DNA of 64,000 nucleotides from DAOUJH01 sp965116555 (GTDB taxonomy: Bacteria; Chloroflexota; Dehalococcoidia; Lucifugimonadales; QGNO01), in contig OZ220698.1 of assembly GCA_965116555.1 (NCBI GenBank), positions 1,922,001-1,986,000 on the forward strand, read 5' to 3'. The position numbers and the translations under genes were made by a program. Below, in pieces: positions 15,722 through 25,297 of the stretch (positions within the stretch are counted from its first letter, which is position 1; each line of letters starts with the position of its first letter). Under the pieces are notes generated by a model. That model saw nothing but the letters and a program-made list of their open reading frames with translations. It was not told the origin of the DNA and searched no databases.

Positions 15722-18502
15722 ATGCTGGATACTGCCCTAGCAAAGAAACGGCTTGTGGGACTGCTGCTGGCGGCTGTCATTCTGGCCTTGTTCCTCATAT
15801 TCAATCGCTTCCCCAAGCTGGACACCGTACAGGGCGATCTGGATGCCGTTACCGGGTCAACTCTGGAATGCTTCCAGAGCTTCTGCATAGACCGTGATCC
15901 CGATTCGACCTTCTTCTCCAGGTGGTGGGAGTTCTCCCTGACCTATCTCCGTCTGGTCTCCGTGGGCATGGTCTTTGCCTTTGTGGTCGCCGGTTTAACG
16001 GAGGCGTTCCTCTTCCCCAACGGCAGTACAGGAACGACAACAGGGCAAGGTTCGTTCAAACGCACCCTGAAGGGGCTTGCCATAGGCCCGGTGATGAACC
16101 TGTGCTCCGCCTGCATAGTGCCCATATCCTCCACCTTCCGCAGAACGGGAGTAGGAATAGAAGGCGCCATCAGCATGGTGCAGGGGTCCGCCACCCTGAA
16201 CATCCCTTCATTGGTAATGGTGGCCATGGTCTTCACGCCGTTGCTTGGCGTAAGCCGGTTGGTCATGGGTGTTGCCGCGGCTCTCCTCATTGGCCCGTTA
16301 GTGGTCATGGTCCTAACCAGAAGCCGGGGCAAAGCTTTCCCTGAACAGGGGCCGGACTGGTCCTCAGAGATTGCGGAGTCCGCTCCCTGGGGGCCGACAA
16401 TGCGGGAGGCCTTCGCGGACTGGGTTAGAGCAACCATGCGCTTCGTGGTCCGGCTTGGCCCCATCATGGTCCTGGCCGGGTTCGCCAGCGGGCTTGTAAT
16501 ACAGTGGACAAGCCCGGATGTTGTGGAACAGTACCTGGGCAACAACGTGATGGGCGTGGCTATAGCCGCCACTTTCGGCCTGCTCATCAACGTCCCTCTG
16601 CTGTTCGAGATCCCTCTTGTAGCGCTCCTCTTGCTGCTGGGCATGGGCACGGCACCCGCCGCCACCCTGCTGTTCGCCGCCGCCGCCGGGGGGCCGATAA
16701 CATTCTGGGGTCTGGCCAAGTCCATGCCCAAGAGGGCAGTGGTCACCTTCGCCGCCGCCACCTGGACCGTGGGGATTATTGGCGGCGTTGCCATTCTGGG
16801 TTTCAGCCTGGCGCTTCCCAGCAACGACTCCGGTCTGAGAATAGAAGCCGCCTCGCACGGGGAAAGCCTTACCGCGCCCACAATCACTCGAACCGACAGC
16901 CCAATGCGCTTCACCGATGTCACCTTCCAGTCCGGCATAGACTACAAACACGTGCCTCTGGATGAGAAATATGACAATGTCGACAACGGCTGGATGGCGG
17001 GCGGAGCAGTGGCCGAAGACTTCAACGGCGACGGCTGGGTCGATCTCTTCGTGCTTGCCGGCAACGCTCCTCCCGCTTTACTTTACGTCAACCAGAAGGA
17101 CGGTACGTTCAAGGACGAGGCAGCCGATAGAGGCGCGGCCATATCCACGGAAAGCGGCATGGCCGCGGCGGCGGCTGACTACGATAACGACGGTGACATA
17201 GACATATTCGTGGCCAACGATTTCCCTCCGCACGTCCTTCTGGTAAATGAAGGCGACGGCCACTTCAGCCGCAGCGAAGTGCCCCTCATGCAGCCGGCCG
17301 CATTCGCTACCAGCCCAAGCTGGGGTGACATCAACAACGACGGTCTGCTTGAGCTGGTCCTTGGCGAATGGAATCCCATACAAGGGCCTATACAAGACGC
17401 CATTGACGACGGGTTCATAGATGCCGACCCGCAGTACCCGTACTGGTCCCTATGGATGTACCTCAACCGCGGCGAAGGCTACCTGGAAGGATACCAGTTC
17501 CGCAGCAACTCGCTGGTGACCCGCGAGAACTTCGTATTCGCTCCCCGGTTCGCAGACCTCAACGGCGACTTCTACGCCGACCTGGCAGTCGTTTCCGACT
17601 ACGGCAGGTCCAAGCTCTACCTGAACAATGGCCGGGGCAAATTCGACGACGTAACTGAGATCAGCGGAGTGGGAACCGACGAGAACGGTATGGGCTCCAC
17701 CTTTGGCGACTTTGATAACGACGGCGACCTGGACTGGTTCATCTCCAGCATCTACGACCTAAGCGAGGTCAAGGAAGGCCCCTGGGGCGGCTCAGGCAAT
17801 CGCCTGTTCCGCAATAGAGGCGATGCCTCCTTTGAAGACGTAACAACCCTGGCCGGCGTCCGCGACGGCAACTGGGGATGGGGCTCCAGCTTCGGCGACC
17901 TGGACAACGACGGCGACCTGGACATCTATCACGTTACAGGCTGGGTCAACGCTGAAAGGCTTGACACCATCCGCAAGTGGAACAACAAGCCCGCCCGCCT
18001 GTTTGAAAACCTGGGCAACTCCAACTTTTACGACGTCGCTTCACAGGTCGGCGCGAACGACCTGAGACAGGGGCGCGGCGTCATCCTGTTTGACTTTGAC
18101 AACGACGGCGACCTGGACATCTTCATCACCAACAACCAGGAGTTCGCCATTCAAGACGGCGCCGCACTCCGCACTCCCGGAAGCCCGGTCCTTCTCCGCA
18201 ACGACACTCCCCTGCCCAACCACTGGCTCAAAGTCACCATAGATGCTGAGCCGCCCTTGCATCGCGACGGTCTCGGCTGCAAGGTGTTCGTCACTGCGGG
18301 CCGGGTTACCCAAATGAGGGAGCTGCACGCCTCCACCAACTTCGTAGCCCAGGAACCGGGAAGGATCGCGCACTTTGGGTTGGGCGCGTCCAGCGCAGTG
18401 GATGAACTCCGCGTCGAATGCGCCGGGGGAGTGGTCCAGACGCTGGAGGATATCCCCGCCGACCGGCACGTCAACGTCAATATTGAGGACGGGGAGACGT
18501 AA
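15722..18502 (+). CDS. ArsP/DUF318-like permease fused to FG-GAP propeller and ASPIC/UnbV domain
   Basis: The 926-residue protein joins two parts. Residues 1-365 are a multi-helix permease of the DUF318 (ArsP-related) type with the pair Cys128 and Cys131 in NLCSACIVPIS and a second half repeating the helix layout (LINVPLLFEIPLVALL). Residues about 390-840 hold seven calcium-binding FG-GAP/VCBS motifs such as DFNGDGWVDLF, DYDNDGDIDIF and DFDNDGDLDIF, enough for a seven-bladed propeller. The last about 80 residues (LKVTIDA to NVNIEDG) match the ASPIC/UnbV domain. The C-terminal part should lie outside the membrane. Family members of the permease export metals or organoarsenicals. The fusion itself is unusual. 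The ribosome site is weak. Confidence 0.85.
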   Translation: MLDTALAKKRLVGLLLAAVILALFLIFNRFPKLDTVQGDLDAVTGSTLECFQSFCIDRDPDSTFFSRWWEFSLTYLRLVSVGMVFAFVVAGLTEAFLFPNGSTGTTTGQGSFKRTLKGLAIGPVMNLCSACIVPISSTFRRTGVGIEGAISMVQGSATLNIPSLVMVAMVFTPLLGVSRLVMGVAAALLIGPLVVMVLTRSRGKAFPEQGPDWSSEIAESAPWGPTMREAFADWVRATMRFVVRLGPIMVLAGFASGLVIQWTSPDVVEQYLGNNVMGVAIAATFGLLINVPLLFEIPLVALLLLLGMGTAPAATLLFAAAAGGPITFWGLAKSMPKRAVVTFAAATWTVGIIGGVAILGFSLALPSNDSGLRIEAASHGESLTAPTITRTDSPMRFTDVTFQSGIDYKHVPLDEKYDNVDNGWMAGGAVAEDFNGDGWVDLFVLAGNAPPALLYVNQKDGTFKDEAADRGAAISTESGMAAAAADYDNDGDIDIFVANDFPPHVLLVNEGDGHFSRSEVPLMQPAAFATSPSWGDINNDGLLELVLGEWNPIQGPIQDAIDDGFIDADPQYPYWSLWMYLNRGEGYLEGYQFRSNSLVTRENFVFAPRFADLNGDFYADLAVVSDYGRSKLYLNNGRGKFDDVTEISGVGTDENGMGSTFGDFDNDGDLDWFISSIYDLSEVKEGPWGGSGNRLFRNRGDASFEDVTTLAGVRDGNWGWGSSFGDLDNDGDLDIYHVTGWVNAERLDTIRKWNNKPARLFENLGNSNFYDVASQVGANDLRQGRGVILFDFDNDGDLDIFITNNQEFAIQDGAALRTPGSPVLLRNDTPLPNHWLKVTIDAEPPLHRDGLGCKVFVTAGRVTQMRELHASTNFVAQEPGRIAHFGLGASSAVDELRVECAGGVVQTLEDIPADRHVNVNIEDGET

Positions 18503-18519
18503 GTTAGGATCACCAGCCG

Positions 18520-19941
18520 CTATGCCCCGTCTGCCGGGCAGTCCTGGAGCCCAAGGCTGTCCAGATCGTTGGTAGGTACTTCCCTGAGAGCAGGAGGGAT
18601 GCAGCCAGTGAAGCTGTTGCCAGACAGGTAGAGATAGCGCAGGCCGGTCAGGTACCCCAGCTCAGGGGGTATTGCGCCGCTGAGCTGGTTGTTGCTGAGT
18701 TGCAGTGTCTCCAGGCTGTCCAGATTCCAAAGCTCTATAGGCACTTCGCCGGTGAGTTGGTTGTTGGCGAGCCGCAACTCACGCAGCTTGTCCAGGTTGC
18801 TCAACTCCACTGCTATCTCGCCGGTCAGCCGGCGGCTGCTCAGGTCCAACACCGTGACCCGCTCCGGCGTCCCCTCGACGGTCACGCCATCCCAGTGGCC
18901 GATGGGAGTGTCGACGCTCCAGTTCAGCGTGCCCGTGCCACGCAGCGTGTCTTTGGCTGCAAGCAACATTGAGCAATCGCGGAGCAGTTCCCAGTTAGTG
19001 TCAGAATTAGGAACAGCGGATCCGTTTCTGCACGATGGCGGGGGAGTGGACGCGGCCTCTAAAGCCCAATAGGCGTCTATGTAAGCTGTAAGATCTTCTA
19101 GTGTGGCGTCGAGGCCGGGTTCGCCGGTGAGGGTGACCTGTACTTTCGCCATGGCGTTCCGCTCCGCATCGTGCCAGAGGCGGTGCGTTAGCTCCCCCAA
19201 CCAACTCCATATAGCTAACTGCCTGGCGAGACCGGCCGGCAGTACCTCAGTAAAGTAGACATCTTCGCCGACAGCGGAGATATAGCCTGCCAATTCCGGA
19301 ATCAGCCCATCCTCTAAGGCGGCCTTGGTCTCTGCTATCCGGGCAGCAATATCAGCTGGGTCAGCGGTGTGGCCGGCGGCAGTGGCAGCCGTGAACATAG
19401 CTATATCACTCACGTTTTTGGCTAACACGGCGGCGTCAACCCCGTGTTCTTCGATAATCGCGATTCGCGCCTCTAAGTTCCTCCGCATACCAAAGCTTTC
19501 TGGTATGAGCGGGTTCGGGTTATGGTTAACAGTTATACTAACCTCTCCGATCGCCAAAGGGGTCGCCAACGGAGTCTCTTGGGAAGGGGTAAAAGCCTGA
19601 CTGTCGGGTACGATTCGGGAGATGGTATCCCTCATACCCGCCAAGTTGACGGCTACTCGGGCTCTCCCCTCTGCGATATCGGCTGCCGTGATGGGATGTT
19701 CGTTGACATAGGCTATGATCGTGGGACTCCCGTTGCGTCTGGCTTCCCCGATAAATGCCCCTCGACGCTCAGCTTCGCATGCGTCCACGGAGGAGCCGGG
19801 CGCCGGCGTGCACGGAGGCATTTCTTCGGTCAGGTACTCAGGCTCAGTGGCCTCCTTTCCAACGCTTTCGGACGGGTCGCAGGCTACAATCGTGAGGGCA
19901 AGGGCAACGAGCAGGACAATATGAATGTTACGGCCGTTCAT
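18520..19941 (-). CDS. Lipoprotein with SurA-N-like segment and leucine-rich repeats
   Basis: The 473-residue protein begins MNGRNIHIVLLVALAL and has the lipobox LTIVAC. The ATG at 19941 is preferred over the one at 19977 because GAGGAGG precedes it. Residues about 80-250 include AYVNEHPITAADIAEGRA, which resembles the N-terminal segment of SurA/PpiC chaperones, then helical sequence with no clear match. The last about 130 residues are three to four plant-type leucine-rich repeats (LRELRLANNQLTGEVP, LRYLYLSGNSFTGCIP). The repeats suggest protein or surface-polymer binding outside the cell. Convergent with the permease fusion with 17 bases between. The target is unknown. Confidence 0.75.
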   Translation of the reverse strand: MNGRNIHIVLLVALALTIVACDPSESVGKEATEPEYLTEEMPPCTPAPGSSVDACEAERRGAFIGEARRNGSPTIIAYVNEHPITAADIAEGRARVAVNLAGMRDTISRIVPDSQAFTPSQETPLATPLAIGEVSITVNHNPNPLIPESFGMRRNLEARIAIIEEHGVDAAVLAKNVSDIAMFTAATAAGHTADPADIAARIAETKAALEDGLIPELAGYISAVGEDVYFTEVLPAGLARQLAIWSWLGELTHRLWHDAERNAMAKVQVTLTGEPGLDATLEDLTAYIDAYWALEAASTPPPSCRNGSAVPNSDTNWELLRDCSMLLAAKDTLRGTGTLNWSVDTPIGHWDGVTVEGTPERVTVLDLSSRRLTGEIAVELSNLDKLRELRLANNQLTGEVPIELWNLDSLETLQLSNNQLSGAIPPELGYLTGLRYLYLSGNSFTGCIPPALREVPTNDLDSLGLQDCPADGA

Positions 19942-20035
19942 AATCCTCCTCACCGTACCTGGTACAGAGATCATCATGGTGACCTCTTCGTGCGCCGTAT
20001 GGGTACACCTTACAGCACGAGCGCCCGCGCTCTTT

Positions 20036-21580
20036 TTACTCCACCTCGTTGTAGAGATAGTGAGGCCGTCCTCCCGGCAGGCCCCATCCTTCGTAGAACC
20101 GGTTAACGTAGGGCAGCAGGTCCCTGCCCAGGTTGGCCCGGTCTATTTCATTCTGTGCCAGGGGACGGTTCATGTGCTCCTTGAGCTCGGCCCAGAGCGC
20201 ATCCTTGTCCACTTTCGTAATCCTGCCGTCTCGCATGAGCACTTCGCCGTCCACAACCACCGTATTCACGTCTGAGGCGCGACCCCTGTACACCAGCGCG
20301 TCCACCATGTCGGTATCGGGATGGAGATACGGCTCGGTGATGCCGTTCAGGTCCACCAGGACGGCATCGGCGCGCTTGCCGGGCTCCAACGTGCCCACCT
20401 GGGTATCGAAGAGCGTAGCCTTGGCCCCGTTGACCGTAGCCATGTGCAGTATCTGGTGCGAGGTGGGAGTCGGCACTTCCACCCCTGGCAGGCGGTGTAT
20501 CTTCTGCACCAGCCTCATCTCCTGCAGCATGTCGTTGTCGTCGTTGATGCCCGCTTCGTCGATTCCCACGGCCACGGTGACGCCTTCATCCCAGAGCCGG
20601 TTGAGGGGCGCAACGCCGCTTTTCAGGCGCAGATTGGAGCTGGCGTTGTGGCAGATGATGGTGCCGGACTCCGAAAGCAGCTCTATGTCCGACTCGGTGA
20701 GCCATACTCCGTGAGCGCAGGAGAGCTCCGGGCCAAGGAAGCCAAGGTCTTTCAGATGGGCAAGGGGCGTCTTGTTCCAGGTGCGCAGCCCATACATCTT
20801 CTGGTATACGCTCTCCTGGAGGTGTACGTGCATGCCCGTTCCGTAGCGCGTGGCATACTCCTTTGCCGTCTGAAAAAAGACGTCGCTGCACCACTGCACG
20901 TTGCCCGGAGCAAGGAAGACGTTGATTCTCCCGTTGTCCGAGAAAGAGTCGTGCAGCTCCGCAAAGGTGGCAAAGTACTCCTCTGACGATAGCGCTCTGG
21001 CCTGCACATGGCCCCTCACTCTGGAGCCTAGCTCCGCGGGCAGAGAGGCTATGAACTCCGCATCGTCCTGGTACACCAGGTTGTTTTGATCGCGGAACAT
21101 GAAGGAGAACGCGGCGCGCATGCCGGACTCTTCGTAAGCCCTCAGCACTTGCCGTCCCAGGTCCACCGGGCCGGATATTCCCGACGCGGGGTTGGCGTTG
21201 ATGCTGTGGTTGTGCATCACGGTGGTGATGCCAGACTCTATCATCTGGATAGCGCAGTAGAGCGTGTCCAGGTAGGGGTCTATGTTCCTTATCGCGAAGC
21301 GAGCCGTGATCCACGGCTCTAGGGCCAGGTCTGGGATACCAAGCTGAAAGGGGGTGAGGCCAATGTGATGATGCGCGTTGATCAACCCCGGAATGACTAT
21401 GTGCCTATCCGAGCCTATCTCTTCGTCGGGCTGGCGGCGGGCCTTGACTTCAGCGTAAGGGCCCACGTCCTTGATCTCGCCGTCCTCCTGGTAGAGCGCG
21501 CCGTCACTGATGATCTCGCTGGCGCCGTCGTCTAGGACTCTGGCGACAAGGTATTTGCCTCTTATGATGGACGATGACAT
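20036..21580 (-). CDS. Amidohydrolase family protein (chlorohydrolase/deaminase-like)
   Basis: The 514-residue protein has the split composite domain of the ATZ/SsnA branch. It carries the metal motif VIPGLINAHHHIG (His70 and His72), a second metal His in GMHVHLQES, a later His in CHNASSNL, and the aspartate in VGIDEAG, followed by the LEPGKRADAVLVDL end strand. These enzymes remove amino or chloro groups from N-heterocycles or deaminate nucleobases. The ATG follows AGGAGGAGC. It is oriented like the catabolic genes upstream (21651 to 30609) and may be their last gene. Substrate not readable. Confidence 0.88.
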   Translation of the reverse strand: MSSSIIRGKYLVARVLDDGASEIISDGALYQEDGEIKDVGPYAEVKARRQPDEEIGSDRHIVIPGLINAHHHIGLTPFQLGIPDLALEPWITARFAIRNIDPYLDTLYCAIQMIESGITTVMHNHSINANPASGISGPVDLGRQVLRAYEESGMRAAFSFMFRDQNNLVYQDDAEFIASLPAELGSRVRGHVQARALSSEEYFATFAELHDSFSDNGRINVFLAPGNVQWCSDVFFQTAKEYATRYGTGMHVHLQESVYQKMYGLRTWNKTPLAHLKDLGFLGPELSCAHGVWLTESDIELLSESGTIICHNASSNLRLKSGVAPLNRLWDEGVTVAVGIDEAGINDDNDMLQEMRLVQKIHRLPGVEVPTPTSHQILHMATVNGAKATLFDTQVGTLEPGKRADAVLVDLNGITEPYLHPDTDMVDALVYRGRASDVNTVVVDGEVLMRDGRITKVDKDALWAELKEHMNRPLAQNEIDRANLGRDLLPYVNRFYEGWGLPGGRPHYLYNEVE

Positions 21581-21650
21581 AGCTCCTCCTTGGCCTGTGC
21601 TTTTGGGCAGAGTAACGCTTGCCTGTTACGTTGGCAACAGATGGTACTAG

Positions 21651-22367
21651 CTAAGTGCCGAGCTTGTCGGCCAGATCGTGGAAATCGTCGGCGTAGAGGT
21701 CAATCCACTCTTCCCGTTCGACGTCCACTTGACCCCCCGGCCCGAACTCATCGGGGCGGCTCACCAGCGCGGTCTGCATACCCTCGCGCTTGGCCGCTTC
21801 CAGGTCGTACTTGTGGGCGGCCACCATCATCACATTTTCCGTGGGAAGCGCCAGAAGGGAGGCCGCACCTCTGTACACCTCCGGATCAGGCTTGTAGCGC
21901 TTGAATAGCTCCACCGATAGCACGCAGTCCCAGACCAGCCCGGCATGCTTGGACAGGTTGGCAAGCATCGCCATGCTGCCGTTTGACAGAGCAGCGGTCA
22001 AGAACCTCTCCCTGAGGCGGGCAAGTCCTGATGCCGAGTCAGGCCAGGGATCCAGTCGATGCCACACCCCGTTCAGGTCATCCTTCTCCGCATTGCTCAA
22101 GCCTAGCTTGTAGAATTCGCCGGCGATCTCATCCAGGATCTCGCGGTTCAGCACGTCGAGTGTCGTCCAGGGACGCTCGCCGCTATTGACGCGTTCCATG
22201 GCGGGGCGGTAGCCGCCTCTCCAATCATCGGCGAATCTGCCCCAGTCCACGCCCACTATCCCCTTGGCTTCGCCCAAGGCCCGCGCCTCGCGGTTCACGG
22301 GAGTACGCCAGTCCACAACCGTCCCAAATACGTCGAACGCCAGCGCCTTTATGTCCCCTGTACCCAC
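21651..22367 (-). CDS. Haloacid dehalogenase type II-like hydrolase
   Basis: The 238-residue protein has the HAD nucleophile in LAFDVFGTVVDWR (Asp12), the second motif SNGSMAML, the lysine in RYKPDPEVY and the acidic motif AAHKYDLEAAKREG. The cap sequence and overall length match type II (L-2-haloacid dehalogenase) proteins rather than phosphatases. It would replace halide by hydroxyl on a short 2-haloacid, though many members are uncharacterised. The GTG start at 22367 follows AGAGGGGGA. The stop of the phosphotriesterase-like gene lies 11 bases upstream, so both probably share a transcript. Confidence 0.85.
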   Translation of the reverse strand: MGTGDIKALAFDVFGTVVDWRTPVNREARALGEAKGIVGVDWGRFADDWRGGYRPAMERVNSGERPWTTLDVLNREILDEIAGEFYKLGLSNAEKDDLNGVWHRLDPWPDSASGLARLRERFLTAALSNGSMAMLANLSKHAGLVWDCVLSVELFKRYKPDPEVYRGAASLLALPTENVMMVAAHKYDLEAAKREGMQTALVSRPDEFGPGGQVDVEREEWIDLYADDFHDLADKLGT

Positions 22368-22378
22368 GATATCCCCCT

Positions 22379-23428
22379 CTACTCGATAGTGAGTGCCCTC
22401 TTGGGATTGTCCACCAGCATTGCGTCGATGTCCTCCTCTTTGAAGCCGCGACGCCGCATCCAGGGGACAACGACACGCATGATGTGTCCGTAGCCATTAC
22501 CTCCGTACTTGGTCAGGTACGCCTTGCCTCCTACATCGTGCGAGACGAGCACTTTGTCGGCGTGGCCCTGCTCTATGAGCCAGGCAATCTGGTCCAGCCG
22601 CTGGGCATCCGTAGGACGGGCTATGTGCGGCAGCGCCGCAGAGTAGTAAGACAGGTCCTGCCCGAAGAGATCCCACTCGATGAGAGCGCCGGTGTCAGCT
22701 ATCTCCTTCAATGTCTCCAGGTTGAACACGGTGCGCTCAATATGACCCATGATAATCTTCTCCGGCGCAGCGCCCGCCTCGGTGAGGATGCCCATTATCT
22801 CCATGGGCGCCGCTTCATCCCTACCGGGATGGATGGATATGGCCGCGCCGGTCTCCCGCTGGGTCGTAGCGGCGGCGACAAGCACCTTCCGTTCATCGTC
22901 ATGGAGGGGCCAGGAGCAACCCAGCTCACCCATGATGCCCGCTCTTATCCCTGTATCGTCTATGCCGCTGGTTATGTCGCGTATCATCTTCGTAGCGATA
23001 TCATCTTCGCTCATGTCGGCCACTTCCGGCGGATGCGACGATGCCACGTAGTATCCGGTGGCGGCTATGACGTGGAGACCTGTCGCCCTGGAGATGCGGG
23101 CCAGTCCCAGGGGGTCCGGCGCCTCGCCGATGGTTGTGGCGTCTACTATCGTATGGCCGCCTTCCCGTTTGTAGATCAGAGCCTCTTCTATTGCGGTCTG
23201 CTCGTCGTCAATGTAAAGGTTGTCCATGTGGTTGTTGTTGTGGTACCTCAGCCACCAGAGGTTCTCCATGGTGATGGGCTGCCTGGACATGAACTTGTCG
23301 CTGGCCGTAGTAGGTTCAACGTACAAGCAGGTTACGTCGGCCAGCAGGTGCTCATGCGGCATGGTCACGCCCATCTCATCAGGATCTATAGCGCCAAGAA
23401 CGGTCTGTATATAACCGGATGTAGTCAT
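22379..23428 (-). CDS. Phosphotriesterase-family hydrolase, copy 1
   Basis: The 349-residue TIM-barrel protein has the metal pair HEH (His25 and His27) in TMPHEHLLAD, a bridging glutamate in GIMGELGCSW in place of the carboxylated lysine, histidines in AISIHPGRDE and IIMGHIERT, and the catalytic Asp in VLVSHDVGG. This Glu-bridged form is the PHP/PTER branch, whose members are lactonases, amidases or esterases rather than true phosphotriesterases. It is a close tandem copy of the next gene at 23439, with the same length of 349 residues. The ATG follows AAAGGAGGC. Confidence 0.88.
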   Translation of the reverse strand: MTTSGYIQTVLGAIDPDEMGVTMPHEHLLADVTCLYVEPTTASDKFMSRQPITMENLWWLRYHNNNHMDNLYIDDEQTAIEEALIYKREGGHTIVDATTIGEAPDPLGLARISRATGLHVIAATGYYVASSHPPEVADMSEDDIATKMIRDITSGIDDTGIRAGIMGELGCSWPLHDDERKVLVAAATTQRETGAAISIHPGRDEAAPMEIMGILTEAGAAPEKIIMGHIERTVFNLETLKEIADTGALIEWDLFGQDLSYYSAALPHIARPTDAQRLDQIAWLIEQGHADKVLVSHDVGGKAYLTKYGGNGYGHIMRVVVPWMRRRGFKEEDIDAMLVDNPKRALTIE

Positions 23429-23438
23429 GATGCCTCCT

Positions 23439-24488
23439 TTACTGGCCCTCCGTTATGCCGAGAGCCCGCTGGGGATTATGTACCAGAATCGACTCTATTT
23501 GCCACTCCTCCATCCCTCGCCGCCGCATCCAGGGCACGACAACCCTCAATATGTGCCCGTAGCCATGTCCGCCCCATTTCGTCAGGTTGGCCTTGGCCCC
23601 GGCGTCGTGGGCAACGACTATCTGGTCAACGTGGCCTTCTGATATGAGCCACTCTATGGTCTCGATGCGCTGAGCGTCGCTGGGCCTAGCTATGTGAGGC
23701 GCTATGGGATAGTAGGAGATGTCCTGCCCAAAGAGGTCGTACTCCAGGTAGCAACCAGTCTCGGCAAGCTCCTTCAACCTGGCGCGGTCGAAGATGGTGC
23801 GCTCCAAGTGACCCATGATGATACGGTCTACGCCAACGCCGCCTCTCTGCAAGACATCCATTATCTCCATAGGAGCCGCTTCGTCGCGGCCTGGATGAAT
23901 GGAAATGGCCGTCCCCGTCTGGCGGCTGGCTCCGGCTGATGCGGCAACCACCTTGCGCTCATCGGGATGCAACGGCCAGGAGCAGCCTATTTCGCCAATG
24001 ATACCGGCTTTGACCGACGTGCCCTTCATTCCCTGGGTTATCTCTTTGACCATGAACTCCGATAGCTCTTCCTCTGACATGGTGGAGACTGTAGCCGGAT
24101 GAGAGGGCTGGATATAGAAGCCGGTGGCCGCGACGACGTGAAGCCCCGTGGCCTTGGATATCTTCGCCAGACCCTCCGGATCGGGAGACATGCCGGTGAC
24201 GCTGCAGTCCACAATGGCGCCTCCGCCTTCCCCCTTGAACATCATCGCCTCGTCTATCGCAACGTCAACGTCGCCCTGCTGCAGGTTGTCCAGGTGGTTG
24301 GTGTAGTGGTACCTCAGCCAGTTCAGCGTCTCTATAGTGATCGGCTGCCGCGACATGAACTTGTCGCTGGCTGTGGCCGGCTCCTCGTAGAGCACTGTGG
24401 CGTCGGCCAGCAGGTGCTCGTGCATCATGGTGACGCCCAGCCGGTCGGGGGCAACCGGGCCAAGGACTGTTTGAACGTAGCCGGGCAT
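23439..24488 (-). CDS. Phosphotriesterase-family hydrolase, copy 2
   Basis: The 349-residue protein is a tandem relative of the gene at 22379, sharing the start PGYVQTVLGPVAPDRLGVT in modified form, the HEH pair (His23, His25), the bridging Glu in GIIGEIGCSW, the motifs SIHPGRDEAAPMEIM and IIMGHLERT and the catalytic Asp in VVAHDAG. The differences concentrate in the loops that line the active site (VDCSVTGMSP versus VDATTIGEAP), so the two copies may act on different members of one substrate family. Ten bases separate the stop of this gene from the start of copy 1. Confidence 0.88.
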   Translation of the reverse strand: MPGYVQTVLGPVAPDRLGVTMMHEHLLADATVLYEEPATASDKFMSRQPITIETLNWLRYHYTNHLDNLQQGDVDVAIDEAMMFKGEGGGAIVDCSVTGMSPDPEGLAKISKATGLHVVAATGFYIQPSHPATVSTMSEEELSEFMVKEITQGMKGTSVKAGIIGEIGCSWPLHPDERKVVAASAGASRQTGTAISIHPGRDEAAPMEIMDVLQRGGVGVDRIIMGHLERTIFDRARLKELAETGCYLEYDLFGQDISYYPIAPHIARPSDAQRIETIEWLISEGHVDQIVVAHDAGAKANLTKWGGHGYGHILRVVVPWMRRRGMEEWQIESILVHNPQRALGITEGQ

Positions 24489-24523
24489 GTGCGTACTCCC
24501 TTCTTGGAATCAGCGGGGCGCCG

Positions 24524-25234
24524 CTAAAGCTGCACGCCGTGAGCTTTGGCCCAGTCGTCCATACCGCCGATAGCGGGGTTGTCCGGCCTCTGTTTGTAGT
24601 AGTCCCGCAGGGGGTAGAACTTACCGAATATGTCATTGAGGTCATCCATGGGAGTGGCCGAATTATCGACTCGCAGGTTGATGATGGAGAATCCCTCCGT
24701 CTCATAGACCAGAATGCCGGCGGAGCGTTGCCCGTTGGGCTGGCCGCCCGCCCTGGTGCCAGCGTCTATCGAGTTCATCAGCCGCACTTCCAGATCCTCC
24801 TCATCCGTACCTTCCATGGCTCCCGCCATCGCCTCTACCACTTCCTGACCCACCAGCGCGTTCCCCATCACTATCCACTGCTCTCCCGTTATGTGCCCCT
24901 TCCAATCTCCGTTGTCGACGCCCGTGCGCACCGCCGTATGCCCGTAGCGGTCGACTATCCCCAACTGGCGGTACTCTATGTACGGATCGCTCTCTTCAAG
25001 CTGGGCCAGCACGCGCCCCGCAGGGTACCCCAGCTCCAACAGTTCGATGGCAAGCAGGCCCAGCCGCGGGTCGGTGCGGGATTGCGTGGCCACGGCGCCA
25101 ATGTTCGCCTTGATGTAGACGCAACGGCCCGTGACCGCCATTTCGCTGGTGGATATGGATATGCCCAACCGTCCCGTGCGCGGGCAACGGCCTATGGCGG
25201 TGAAGGTGTGCATTTCCGGGCCCAATGTAAACAT
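24524..25234 (-). CDS. DUF1028 family protein, copy 1
   Basis: The 236-residue protein fits DUF1028, a family with an Ntn-hydrolase-like fold. It opens with MHTFTAIGRCPRTGRLGIS near residue 8, then SEMAVTGRCVYIKANIGAVATQS, DPRLGLLAIELLELGYPAG and YGHTAVRTG, and later ITGEQWIVMGNALVG. It is followed by the phosphotriesterase-like gene after 35 bases and preceded by a second DUF1028 copy. Members are often found beside amidases and peptidases, and an amide hydrolase role has been proposed but not shown. The start ATG at 25234 has GAGGAG upstream. Confidence 0.88.
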   Translation of the reverse strand: MFTLGPEMHTFTAIGRCPRTGRLGISISTSEMAVTGRCVYIKANIGAVATQSRTDPRLGLLAIELLELGYPAGRVLAQLEESDPYIEYRQLGIVDRYGHTAVRTGVDNGDWKGHITGEQWIVMGNALVGQEVVEAMAGAMEGTDEEDLEVRLMNSIDAGTRAGGQPNGQRSAGILVYETEGFSIINLRVDNSATPMDDLNDIFGKFYPLRDYYKQRPDNPAIGGMDDWAKAHGVQL

Positions 25235-25297
25235 TCTCTGCTCCTCTTGTCTGTTTCAGTCCAACTCGGCCTGCCTAGTACGGCAAACAAGCCGAGA

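Noticed and set aside
15943..16938. 331-codon open frame on the minus strand inside the permease fusion
   Set aside because: Shadow of the membrane-protein codons; product rich in Pro, Thr and Met with no motif.
22484..23647. 387-codon open frame on the plus strand over the two phosphotriesterase-like genes
   Set aside because: Antisense to two clear enzyme genes; no ribosome site, no family.
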